From Dolomitihabitans soli (GTDB taxonomy: Bacteria; Actinomycetota; Actinomycetes; Streptosporangiales; Streptosporangiaceae), in contig NZ_JAKNTW010000023.1 of assembly GCF_022213955.1 (NCBI RefSeq), forward strand, positions 171,626 to 235,625: DNA of 64,000 nt, given 5' to 3'. Numbering within the stretch: the first letter of the stretch is position 1; each line of letters opens with the position of its first letter. Of this stretch, positions 11,191 through 18,088 are shown one piece after another. The notes under the pieces were generated by a model. It was given only the letters and a program-made list of their open reading frames with translations, made no database searches and had not been told where the DNA came from. The position numbers and the translations under genes are program-made.

Positions 11191-11277
11191 CCGGACGCCC
11201 ACCCCCGTGGTGGGCATCCGGTTTCGTCGCCGCTGTGTCGTTCGTCGGCTGTCCGCCCCCGTGGTGGGCATCCGGTT
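11191..11277 (+). repeat. Further copies of the secA terminator hairpin
   Basis: A second near-identical hairpin (11191-11224) has the same left arm and right arm GGTGGGCATCCGG, followed by TTT. A third, half copy (about 11254-11277) keeps CCCCCGTGGTGGGCATCCGG followed by TTT. The three copies are in direct orientation, so the terminator has been tandemly duplicated, and the changes indicate divergence after duplication. Confidence 0.75.
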
Positions 11278-11394
11278 TCGACCCGTTCGGGTCGAATGTC
11301 GGCCCAGGGTCGGCTCTTGCAGTGGGCGTCCGGTTCTCGGGTGGGTCGTCCGTCGGCCGGACGCAAGTCTTCGTGGCCGGTGGCCGGTTCGTGG

Positions 11395-11892
11395 CTAGGG
11401 GGTGGTCTCGAAGTCGGTGCACAGCCACTGGACCCCCTGACGCTCCAGGCGCATGGCCAGCACCCTCGGGCGTCGGCCACAGTGCACGAGCAGGCACATC
11501 TCGATCACGCCGTCGGCGGGCCTGGAGACGTGCGGGACCGAGGCGAACGGCGGCCGGTCGGCATCGATGATCTTCCCCGCGCGGAGCAGCCCGGCGTACG
11601 CGCGTTCGGTGGTGTGGGCGGCGACGGTACGGGCCAGGCGGCGCCCGGCCAGGATCTCCGCGAACGCCTGCCCGAGCGCCCGCAGCCGCCGCTCGTCCGG
11701 CGCCGGGCCCATACTCCGCACCCACGAATCCGCCGCCGGCCCGATCTCGTCGTAGGCGAGCGCGAGAGACCCCTGGATGTACGGCGGGGCGGGCGGCTGG
11801 TCAGCGGGGGCGCGCTCGTCGTCGTAGGGCGGGTCGACGGCGGGCGCGGGCGCGAAACGGGGCAGGGACACGGGCCGGAGATGACGCGACAT
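11395..11892 (-). CDS. Rv3235-family (DUF6459-like) protein
   Basis: 165 residues of unknown function. The N-terminal third is proline-rich (PRFAPAPAVDPPYDDE...PPAPPY). The C-terminal 100 residues contain LGQAFAEILAGRRLARTVAAHTTERAYAGLL and end in VLAMRLERQGVQWLCTDFETTP, the pattern of the actinobacterial Rv3235 family, whose gene lies near secA in mycobacteria; synteny supports the call. ATG 11892 is preceded by GCGGAGTCGCC. No signal or membrane segment. Convergent with secA, separated by the hairpin repeats. Confidence 0.7.
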   Translation of the reverse strand: MSRHLRPVSLPRFAPAPAVDPPYDDERAPADQPPAPPYIQGSLALAYDEIGPAADSWVRSMGPAPDERRLRALGQAFAEILAGRRLARTVAAHTTERAYAGLLRAGKIIDADRPPFASVPHVSRPADGVIEMCLLVHCGRRPRVLAMRLERQGVQWLCTDFETTP

Positions 11893-12079
11893 GGCGACTC
11901 CGCTTATCTGAGGGGGAGATTCCTGACATGACAAGGAGTTTCCGGCCTGTCCCCTGGATACCCCGGCCGCCAGCTTCCCGGCTTGCGCGGCTGATTTGTC
12001 GTCTTGCGCGGAGAAGATGGCCACCGGTTGGATCGGTTGGGGACCAGCTTCGCTCGTGATCCGACAGGCCCTCCCGGTG

Positions 12080-13363
12080 TTAACGGTCTCCCTCAACGGC
12101 CGTGGCCGCCTCCTCGGGTTCGCGGCCCGGGGTGGGGATGTTCAGTCTCCTGATCAGGAAGCTGAAGATCACGTAATAGAGGACGAAGTAGATGAGTCCC
12201 GTCACCAGGATCAGGCCCAGGTTCCTGGTGTTGCCCTTGGTGGCGTTGAGAAGCATGTCCACGGCCCCGGCGGAGAAGTTGAACCCCAGCCGGGCGTCGA
12301 GGGCGGACATCAGGGCCATCGAGACGCCCATCAGGAGGGCGTGCACGGCGAACAGGACGGGCGCGACGAAGACGAAGGCGAACTCGATCGGCTCGGTGAT
12401 GCCGGTCACGAACGAGGTCAGCCCGGCGCCGATCATGATTCCGCCGACGGTTTTGCGGCGGTGCGGCGGCGCGGCCCGCCACATGGCCAGCGCCGCCGCG
12501 GGCAGGCCGAACATCATGACGGGGAAGAAGCCGGTCATGAAGACACCCGCGCCCTCCTGACCGGCGAAGTAGCAGTTCAGGTCGCCCGTCGCGACGGTCG
12601 TTCCGACGGTGCACTCGGGGATGGTGAACCAGACGATCGTGTTCAGGAAGTGGTGCAGCCCGAGCGGGATCAGCAGCCGGTTGGCGACGCCGTAGATGCC
12701 GGAGCCCTCGGTGCCGTGTTCGGCGAGCCAGTCGCCCGCCTTCGTGAGCCAGTCGCCGACGGGCGGCCAGACCAGGCCGAACACCACCCCGAGGACGAGC
12801 GCGGCGAGCGCCGTGACGATCGGCACGAACCGCCGGCCACCGAAGAACGCGAGCCAGGTCGGCAGCTTGATCCGGTAGTAGCGTTGCCAGAGCACGGCGG
12901 CGATGAGCCCGATCAGGATTCCGCCGAGGACCCCGGTCGGGTTCAGCGCCCCCAGATCGACCTGCGGTTCCGGTGTGCCGTCCGGAGTCACGACGGTGAC
13001 CATGACCTTCTCGTGCACCGCGCTCCCGGCCGGGGCGGCGAAGAACATGACCTTGGACACCCGGTCGAAGACCAGGTAGCCGACCAGCGCGGCCAGCGCG
13101 GTGGACCCGTCGGCCTTACGGGCGAAGCCGATGGCCACCCCGACCGCGAACAGGATCGGCAGGTTGTCGAAGAGCGCGCCGCCCGCGGCGGCGAAGATGG
13201 CCGCGACCCGGTCGAGCAGCGCGTTGTCGGTACGGCCCAGCAGGTCGTCCTGGCCGAACCGCAGGAGCAGCCCGGCGGCGGGCAGTACGGCGATCGGCAG
13301 CATCAGCGAGCGGCCGATCCGCTGCAGCACGGCGAACACCGCTGACCGCACAGTCGTGGCCAT
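12080..13363 (-). CDS. PTS N-acetylglucosamine/glucose EIIC permease, copy 1
   Basis: 427-residue membrane permease of the glucose/GlcNAc superfamily, EIIC domain only. Starts MATTVRSAVFAVLQRIGRSLMLP. Conserved features: GRSLMLPIAVLPAAGLLLRFG, HHFLNTIVWF, the sugar-site region TGITEPIEFAFVFVAPVLF, and about ten hydrophobic segments. It translocates and, with EIIB, phosphorylates the sugar. It is a close paralogue of the EIIC 300 bp upstream on the same strand. EIIA, EIIB, HPr and EI are encoded nearby on the plus strand, so the split IIA/IIB/IIC set can be assembled locally. GlcNAc as substrate is inferred from the DasR-like neighbour and the NagE-type sequence. Confidence 0.85.
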   Translation of the reverse strand: MATTVRSAVFAVLQRIGRSLMLPIAVLPAAGLLLRFGQDDLLGRTDNALLDRVAAIFAAAGGALFDNLPILFAVGVAIGFARKADGSTALAALVGYLVFDRVSKVMFFAAPAGSAVHEKVMVTVVTPDGTPEPQVDLGALNPTGVLGGILIGLIAAVLWQRYYRIKLPTWLAFFGGRRFVPIVTALAALVLGVVFGLVWPPVGDWLTKAGDWLAEHGTEGSGIYGVANRLLIPLGLHHFLNTIVWFTIPECTVGTTVATGDLNCYFAGQEGAGVFMTGFFPVMMFGLPAAALAMWRAAPPHRRKTVGGIMIGAGLTSFVTGITEPIEFAFVFVAPVLFAVHALLMGVSMALMSALDARLGFNFSAGAVDMLLNATKGNTRNLGLILVTGLIYFVLYYVIFSFLIRRLNIPTPGREPEEAATAVEGDR

Positions 13364-13676
13364 CGCCGCCCCCCACGTTCGCGGTGCTCGGAGGGGGATG
13401 GGGGATACCTACCACGCACCCCGAGGGATCAAGCGCCGGCGGCCGGTCAGGTGGTGGTCGTCGGACGTCTCCCGAGTGCTTCGGGGCCGGACGTCGAGAG
13501 GTGGCCGCCGTGTGGCCCGGCGGGATCGGGCGCCGGTGGTGGTCTCCCGAGCGCTTAGGGAGCAGAGGCCGGGGGGTGACTGCCGTGTGGCCCGGCGGGA
13601 TCGGGCGCCGGTGGTGGTCGGCGGATGTCTCCCGAGTGCTTCAGGAGTAGAGGCCGAGGGTGAAGGCGGGTGGCGG
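13364..13676. repeat. Direct repeats between the two EIIC genes
   Basis: No gene. A 37-nt sequence beginning GCCGTGTGGCCCGGCGGGAT occurs identically at 13507-13543 and 13582-13618. A shorter motif CTCCCGAG(T/C)GCTT occurs three times (near 13469, 13543 and 13628). GGTCAGGTGGTGGT occurs near 13445 and again near 13675, where it enters the 3' end of the upstream EIIC. The array follows the stop of copy 2 and precedes the start of copy 1. Origin or function unknown. Confidence 0.7.
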
Positions 13677-15011
13677 TCAGGTGGTGGTGGTGGTGTGGGG
13701 GGACTTGGCCGCCGCGGTCTCGCCCGAGTCGATGTCGGATTCGGGTTCGCGGCCCGGCGTCATGATGTCGAGACGTCTGATGAGGAAGCTGAAGATCACG
13801 TAGTAGACGATCGCGTAGATCACGCCCAGCCCCATGATCAGCCAGAAGTTGCTGGTGTTGGACTTGCCCGAGTTGAGTGCCGCGTCGATGAGACCGGCCG
13901 AGAACCCGAAGCCCAGCCAGCCGTCGAAGGCGGCGGTGACCGCGAGGGAGATGCCGGTGAGGATCGCGTGCACCACGAAGAGCACGGGCGCGACGAAGAT
14001 GAAGGCGAACTCGATCGGCTCGGTGATGCCGGTGACGAAGGAGATCAGCGCGGCGGAGAGCATGATGCCGCCCACGGCGCGGCGGCGGTGGGCCGGGGCC
14101 GCCTGCCAGATGGCGACGGCGGCGGCGGGCAGGCCGAACATCATGACGGGGAAGAAGCCGGCCATGAACTCGCCGGAGCCGGGCTGCCCGGCGAAGTAGC
14201 AGTTGAGGTCGCCCGCGGCGGTGACGCCGTTGATCGAGCACTCGGGGACGGTGAACCACACGATCGAGTTGACGAAGTGGTGCAGCCCCAGCGGGATGAG
14301 CAGGCGGTTGACCAGGCCGTAGATGCCCGCGCCGACCGTGGAGTGGGTGGCGAGCCAGTCGCCGAAGTCGCCGAGCGCGTCGCCGATGGGCGGCCAGATG
14401 AGGCCGAAGACGACGCCGAGCACGAGCGCCGCGAGCGCGGTGATCATCGGGACGAACCGCCGGCCGCCGAAGAAGGCCAGCCAGGCGGGCAGCTTGATGC
14501 GGTGGTAGCGCTGCCAGAGCACGGCCGTGACCAGCCCGATGAGGATGCCCCCGAGCACCCTGGTGGGATTGGCCGAGGCAAGGTTCAGCGTCTCCATCGC
14601 CCGTCCGTCGGCGCCGAGCACCTGTTGCGACACCTCGTCCCTGATGTCGGACTCGAAGAACATCAGGTGGGTGACCCGGTCCCAGACCAGATAGCCGACG
14701 ACGGCGGCGAGCGCGGTGGACCCGTCGGCCTTGCGCGCGAACCCGATGGCCACCCCGACCGCGAAGAGCAGGGGAAGGGCGTCGAACAGCGCGCTGCCCG
14801 CGCCCCCGATGACGGCCGCGACCCGGTCGAGGGCGACGTGGTCGGTACGGCCGAGCAGGTCGTCCTGGCCCAGCCGGAACAGCAGCGCGGCGGCGGGCAG
14901 TGCCGCGATGGGCAGCATGAGGGAGCGGCCGATGCGGGAGAGCACGGCGATGAAGGCCGATTGGGGCGAAGGAGTCGCGGGGAGGCCCGCGTCCGCTGAG
15001 GTGGAACTCAT
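13677..15011 (-). CDS. PTS N-acetylglucosamine/glucose EIIC permease, copy 2
   Basis: 444-residue EIIC paralogous to the gene 313 bp downstream, with near-identical blocks (IGRSLMLPIAALPAAALLF, LHHFVNSIVWFTVPEC, TGITEPIEFAFIFVAPVLF) but a different N-terminus (MSSTSADAGLPATPSPQSAF) and a diverged loop around residues 120-150. It ends in a run of threonines. ATG 15011 is preceded by TGGAGGA. It begins 34 nt after the DasR-like gene stop and is very likely co-transcribed with it, from the promoter that carries the dre-type palindrome. Confidence 0.87.
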   Translation of the reverse strand: MSSTSADAGLPATPSPQSAFIAVLSRIGRSLMLPIAALPAAALLFRLGQDDLLGRTDHVALDRVAAVIGGAGSALFDALPLLFAVGVAIGFARKADGSTALAAVVGYLVWDRVTHLMFFESDIRDEVSQQVLGADGRAMETLNLASANPTRVLGGILIGLVTAVLWQRYHRIKLPAWLAFFGGRRFVPMITALAALVLGVVFGLIWPPIGDALGDFGDWLATHSTVGAGIYGLVNRLLIPLGLHHFVNSIVWFTVPECSINGVTAAGDLNCYFAGQPGSGEFMAGFFPVMMFGLPAAAVAIWQAAPAHRRRAVGGIMLSAALISFVTGITEPIEFAFIFVAPVLFVVHAILTGISLAVTAAFDGWLGFGFSAGLIDAALNSGKSNTSNFWLIMGLGVIYAIVYYVIFSFLIRRLDIMTPGREPESDIDSGETAAAKSPHTTTTT

Positions 15012-15045
15012 CGGGCATTCCTCCAGGGGGTGGGGGTGGGAGGAG

Positions 15046-15786
15046 TCAGCTGCGACGTTGAGGTATCTCCAGGACTGTGCGGAGTTGGTACCGGTCGGCG
15101 CGGTAGGTCGAGACCCCGAGTTCGGCGCACACGCCCCCGGCGAAGGAGCGTCGCTGGAGCAGTAGTACGGCTCCGCCGCGGGGAAGTTTGAGCAGGTCGG
15201 CGTCGCCCGGATCGGCGAGGCCGCCGTCGATGGTGAGTTCTCCCGCGTCCAGGACCAGGCCGTAGCGGGTTTCGAGCAGGCCGTACAGGGAGCGGTCGTC
15301 GAGGTTCTGGGCGGAGAGGTCCGGTGCGAGGGCGACCGGGATGTGGGCGCGCTCGATGCACAGCGGCTCGCCGTCGGCGTACCGCAGCCGCTCGATGAAG
15401 TGGACCTCGTCGCCCGGCTGGATGCCCAGCTCGCGGGCGAGGTGGGCGCTGGCGCGGACGATCCTGCGGTCCAGGTCGCGGGAGCCCGGAACCAGGCCGC
15501 GCACGCGCATGTCGTCGCTGAAGGAGGTGAGCCGGATGGCCATCTCGATCTTGGGGCGGGCGACGAAGGTGCCCTTGCCCGCGACCCGGTGCAGCCGTCC
15601 CTCGGACACCAGGTGGTCCACGGCCTGCCGTACGGTCATGCGGGAGAGGGCGAAGCGCTGGCACAGCTCGCGTTCGGACGGGATGGCCGCGCCGATGGGG
15701 AGCTCGTCGCTCTCGATCAGATCGAGCAGGATCTCGCGGAGCTGGAAATACTTGGGTACCGGGCTGTCCGGATCGATCTGTGCCAC
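15046..15786 (-). CDS. dasR: DasR-like GntR/HutC regulator
   Basis: 246-residue transcription regulator. N-terminal GntR winged helix (about 10-78): YFQLREILLDLIESDELPIG...PSERELCQRFALSRMTVRQAVDHLVSEG. C-terminal UTRA effector domain (about 95-240): IERLRYADGEPLCIERAHIP and LLLQRRSFAGGV. In actinomycetes DasR binds dre sites and is released by GlcN-6-P or related phosphosugars. A perfect dre-type palindrome lies 49 bp upstream, and the surrounding genes are GlcNAc-PTS components, which supports the name. GTG 15786 is preceded by GGGGGAGGACCC. Probably represses both itself with nagE copy 2 and the divergent operon. Confidence 0.88.
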   Translation of the reverse strand: MAQIDPDSPVPKYFQLREILLDLIESDELPIGAAIPSERELCQRFALSRMTVRQAVDHLVSEGRLHRVAGKGTFVARPKIEMAIRLTSFSDDMRVRGLVPGSRDLDRRIVRASAHLARELGIQPGDEVHFIERLRYADGEPLCIERAHIPVALAPDLSAQNLDDRSLYGLLETRYGLVLDAGELTIDGGLADPGDADLLKLPRGGAVLLLQRRSFAGGVCAELGVSTYRADRYQLRTVLEIPQRRS

Positions 15787-15834
15787 GGGTCCTCCCCCCT
15801 CGATCTCAGATGTGTGATGAGTTATGGTTCGTAC

Positions 15835-15856
15835 TGGTCTAGTCCGGACTAGACCA
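15835..15856. promoter_or_regulatory. dre-type operator, 22-bp perfect palindrome
   Basis: TGGTCTAGTCC followed exactly by its reverse complement GGACTAGACCA. The known dre consensus is an interrupted TGGTCTAGACCA-type 16-mer; each arm here carries the TGGTCTAG / CTAGACCA half, with the centre extended. The site lies in the divergent spacer between the dasR-like gene and the two-SIS enzyme gene, placed to control both. Confidence 0.82.
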
Positions 15857-15942
15857 CACGTCGGAAAAGGGTGTCAACGTGTGGGCCGGCGACGGATCGA
15901 TAACGGCCAGATCCCGCCCCCGAACCAAAGGATGAGCGCTAC

Positions 15943-16977
15943 ATGACGACGAAGATGCGCAGCGAGATCGCCGAGCAGCCGGCCGCGCTGCGGGCCACGC
16001 TGGACGCCCTCCTCCCGCGCATCGGGGAGGTCGCGCACCTCGCCGGAAAGACTCGTCAGCTGCTGTTCATCGCGCGCGGCACCTCCGACAACGCCGCCGT
16101 CTACGGTCGTTACCTTACCGAGGCGCACGCCGGGCGGCTGGCGACGATGGCCGCGCCGTCGATCGCCACGACCTACCGCCGCCGGATCGACCTCGACGGC
16201 GTGCTGGCCGTGGCGCTCTCCCAGTCGGGCCGTACCGAGGAGATCGTGGAGACCCTCGCCTGGGCCAAGGACTGCGGTGCGAAGACCGTCGCGATCACCA
16301 ACGGCGGGCCGGGGAGCCCACTCGCGCAGGGCGCCGACCTCGCGCTGTGCACCGAGGCGGGCGAGGAGAAGGCGGTGCCCGCCACCAAGACGTACACGAC
16401 CCAGCTCGCCGCCCTGGCGGTGCTCGGCCTGGGTCTGGGCGCCGAGGTGGACCCCGGTGACCTGAGCCGGGTGCCCGACGCGGTGGAGAAGCTGATCAGT
16501 GAGCCGGGCGATCTCGACGCGATCGTCGAAGGGCTGGCCGACAAGCCGGGTGTGGTGGTCTCCGGCCGCGGGATGGCCTTCTCGACGGCGCTTGAGCTCG
16601 CGCTCAAGCTCAAGGAGGCGTGCTACCTGCACGCCATGGGCCTGTCGTACGCCGACCTGCTGCACGGCCCGATCGCGGTGGTCGACGAGGACACGCCCGC
16701 GCTGCTGGTCGCCGCGGGCGACGGCCCGACGCTGTCCGGCACCATCGCGCTCGCCCAGCGGGTCACCAGCGCGGGCGCGGCGGCCTACGGGGTGGGCGGC
16801 GGGACCGGGCTCGCGGCGGTGTCCACGGCGTCGCTCAACGGACCCGACCTGCCGGAGTGGGTCGCGCCGCTCGGCCTGATCGTGCCCGGCCAGTTGCTCA
16901 CCGAGGCGCTCGCGCGCAGGCTGGGCATCGACCCCGACGCTCCGCGTGGCCTGAACAAGGTCACGCAGACCGACTAG
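15943..16977 (+). CDS. Two-SIS-domain sugar-phosphate enzyme, likely GlcN-6-P deaminase (NagB-II type)
   Basis: 344 residues made of two SIS domains, like the isomerase half of GlmS but with no glutaminase domain. SIS1: LLFIARGTSDNAAVYGRYL and LSQSGRTEEIVETLAWAKD. SIS2: VVVSGRGMAFSTALELALKLKEACYLHAMGLSYADLLHGPI. Such standalone GlmS-like proteins beside GlcNAc-PTS genes act as an alternative glucosamine-6-phosphate deaminase (NagB-II); related AgaS works on galactosamine-6-P. It is first in a plus-strand operon opened by the dre-type site, before EIIB and EIIA. The reaction is inferred from family and context. No classic NagB is visible here. Confidence 0.8.
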   Translation: MTTKMRSEIAEQPAALRATLDALLPRIGEVAHLAGKTRQLLFIARGTSDNAAVYGRYLTEAHAGRLATMAAPSIATTYRRRIDLDGVLAVALSQSGRTEEIVETLAWAKDCGAKTVAITNGGPGSPLAQGADLALCTEAGEEKAVPATKTYTTQLAALAVLGLGLGAEVDPGDLSRVPDAVEKLISEPGDLDAIVEGLADKPGVVVSGRGMAFSTALELALKLKEACYLHAMGLSYADLLHGPIAVVDEDTPALLVAAGDGPTLSGTIALAQRVTSAGAAAYGVGGGTGLAAVSTASLNGPDLPEWVAPLGLIVPGQLLTEALARRLGIDPDAPRGLNKVTQTD

Positions 16978-17011
16978 CGTGGTCACTGACCGGTTATGAC
17001 AGGAGGGTGAC

Positions 17012-17248
17012 ATGGCGGCAGACGCTGGCGCGATCATCGCCGGGCTCGGTGGCGTGGACAACATCATCGAGATCGAGCCGTGCATCACGCGGCTGCGCAC
17101 CGAGGTGCACGACGCCTCCAAGGTCGACGCCGCCGCGCTCAGGGCGGCGGGGGCCCACGGGGTCATGGCCGCGGGGAACATCGTCCAGGTCGTCGTGGGG
17201 CCGGAGGCCGACACGATCGCCAGCGACATCGAGGACATCATCGGCTGA
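17012..17248 (+). CDS. PTS EIIB, glucose/GlcNAc type
   Basis: 78-residue stand-alone EIIB. Phospho-acceptor Cys24 lies in IEPCITRLRTEV, the glucose-superfamily EIIB signature, followed by GVMAAGNIVQVVVGPEA. It passes phosphate from EIIA to the sugar bound in EIIC. ATG 17012 has GGAGGGTGAC just upstream. It lies 34 nt after the SIS enzyme and 15 nt before EIIA, so the three form one operon. As the EIIC genes lack a B domain, this is presumably their partner. Confidence 0.93.
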   Translation: MAADAGAIIAGLGGVDNIIEIEPCITRLRTEVHDASKVDAAALRAAGAHGVMAAGNIVQVVVGPEADTIASDIEDIIG

Positions 17249-17263
17249 GCACGAGGGGGTGTC

Positions 17264-17710
17264 ATGACGACCGTTCTCGCCCCGATGGGGGGCACCGCCG
17301 TACGGCTGGCGGAGGTGCCCGACCCGGTCTTCTCGGCCGGCATGGTTGGGCCGGGGCTCGCCATCGACCCGGTGCGCGAGCCCGTCGTCGCGGTGGCCCC
17401 CATCGACGGAATAATCATGAAACTGCACCCGCACGCCTTCGTGATCGTGGGCGACGACGGCCGGGGCGTCCTGGTCCATCTCGGCATCGACACCGTCCAG
17501 CTCAGAGGGGCCGGCTTCGAACTGCTGACGACCGAGGGCGCCCGGATCCGCGCGGGACAGCCCGTCGTGTCCTGGAACCCCGTGTCGATCGAGGCGTCGG
17601 GCCGTTCGCCGGTCTGCCCGGTGGTGGCGCTCGACGGCGACGCGGACTACGTCACCGGCCTCGCCCATGGCAGGATCGATGCTGGAGACGACCTGTTCGA
17701 ATGGGCTTGA
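17264..17710 (+). CDS. crr: PTS EIIA, glucose type
   Basis: 148-residue EIIA-Glc. Active-site His72 in VLVHLGIDTVQL and the second conserved His57 in LHPHAFVIV. The first part, APMGGTAVRLAEVPDPVFSAGMVGPG, is typical. It takes phosphate from HPr and gives it to EIIB. ATG 17264 follows GAGGGGGTGTC. The symbol crr is used for the family; a regulatory role as in enteric bacteria is not implied. Confidence 0.92.
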   Translation: MTTVLAPMGGTAVRLAEVPDPVFSAGMVGPGLAIDPVREPVVAVAPIDGIIMKLHPHAFVIVGDDGRGVLVHLGIDTVQLRGAGFELLTTEGARIRAGQPVVSWNPVSIEASGRSPVCPVVALDGDADYVTGLAHGRIDAGDDLFEWA

Positions 17711-17734
17711 CGAAAGTGGCGACGGCCGATGTCG

Positions 17735-17752
17735 TGGTCGATGGCCCGACCA
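17735..17752. promoter_or_regulatory. Inverted repeat TGGTCG-N6-CGACCA before ptsH
   Basis: Six-base arms TGGTCG and CGACCA flank 6 nt, 78 bp upstream of the HPr start. The arms share TGGTC/GACCA with dre sites, but the spacing does not match the consensus. Could be a weak operator or an RNA hairpin. Confidence 0.25.
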
Positions 17753-17829
17753 TGATCGATGGCGGCCCGAGATGCTGTAGGCACCGACCCGGGCGGTCTG
17801 GACCGCCCGGACTCTTCGAGGAGGAACCC

Positions 17830-18087
17830 GTGGCAGAGCGCAAGGTCACCGTGCAGTCCGAGGTCGGTCTGCACGCCCGTCCCGCTGCGACGTTCGTGCA
17901 GACCGCCGCGAAGGCGACGGTGAACGTGACCGTGGCCAGGATGTCCGGCGAGCCGGTCAGCGCCAAGAGCATCCTCTCTGTCCTGGCTCTCGACGTCCGC
18001 CAGGGGGAGACCATCGTGATCAGCGCGGACGGCGAGGGCGCCGATGAGCTCCTCGACGCCCTGGCCGCCATCGCGTCGGCGCCCTGA
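17830..18087 (+). CDS. ptsH: Phosphocarrier protein HPr
   Basis: 85 residues. Phospho-acceptor His15 in SEVGLHARPAATFV, and the conserved Ser47 in SAKSILSVLALDV. It relays phosphate from Enzyme I to EIIA. GTG 17830 follows GAGGAGGAACCC, a strong ribosome site. It lies 119 bp after EIIA and 1 nt before the Enzyme I start, so ptsH-ptsI are coupled. Confidence 0.95.
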   Translation: MAERKVTVQSEVGLHARPAATFVQTAAKATVNVTVARMSGEPVSAKSILSVLALDVRQGETIVISADGEGADELLDALAAIASAP

Positions 18088-18088
18088 C

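Noticed and set aside
16994..17668. 224-codon minus-strand frame opposite EIIB/EIIA
   Set aside because: The plus strand has EIIB and EIIA with phospho-acceptor Cys and His; the antisense frame shows no family features.
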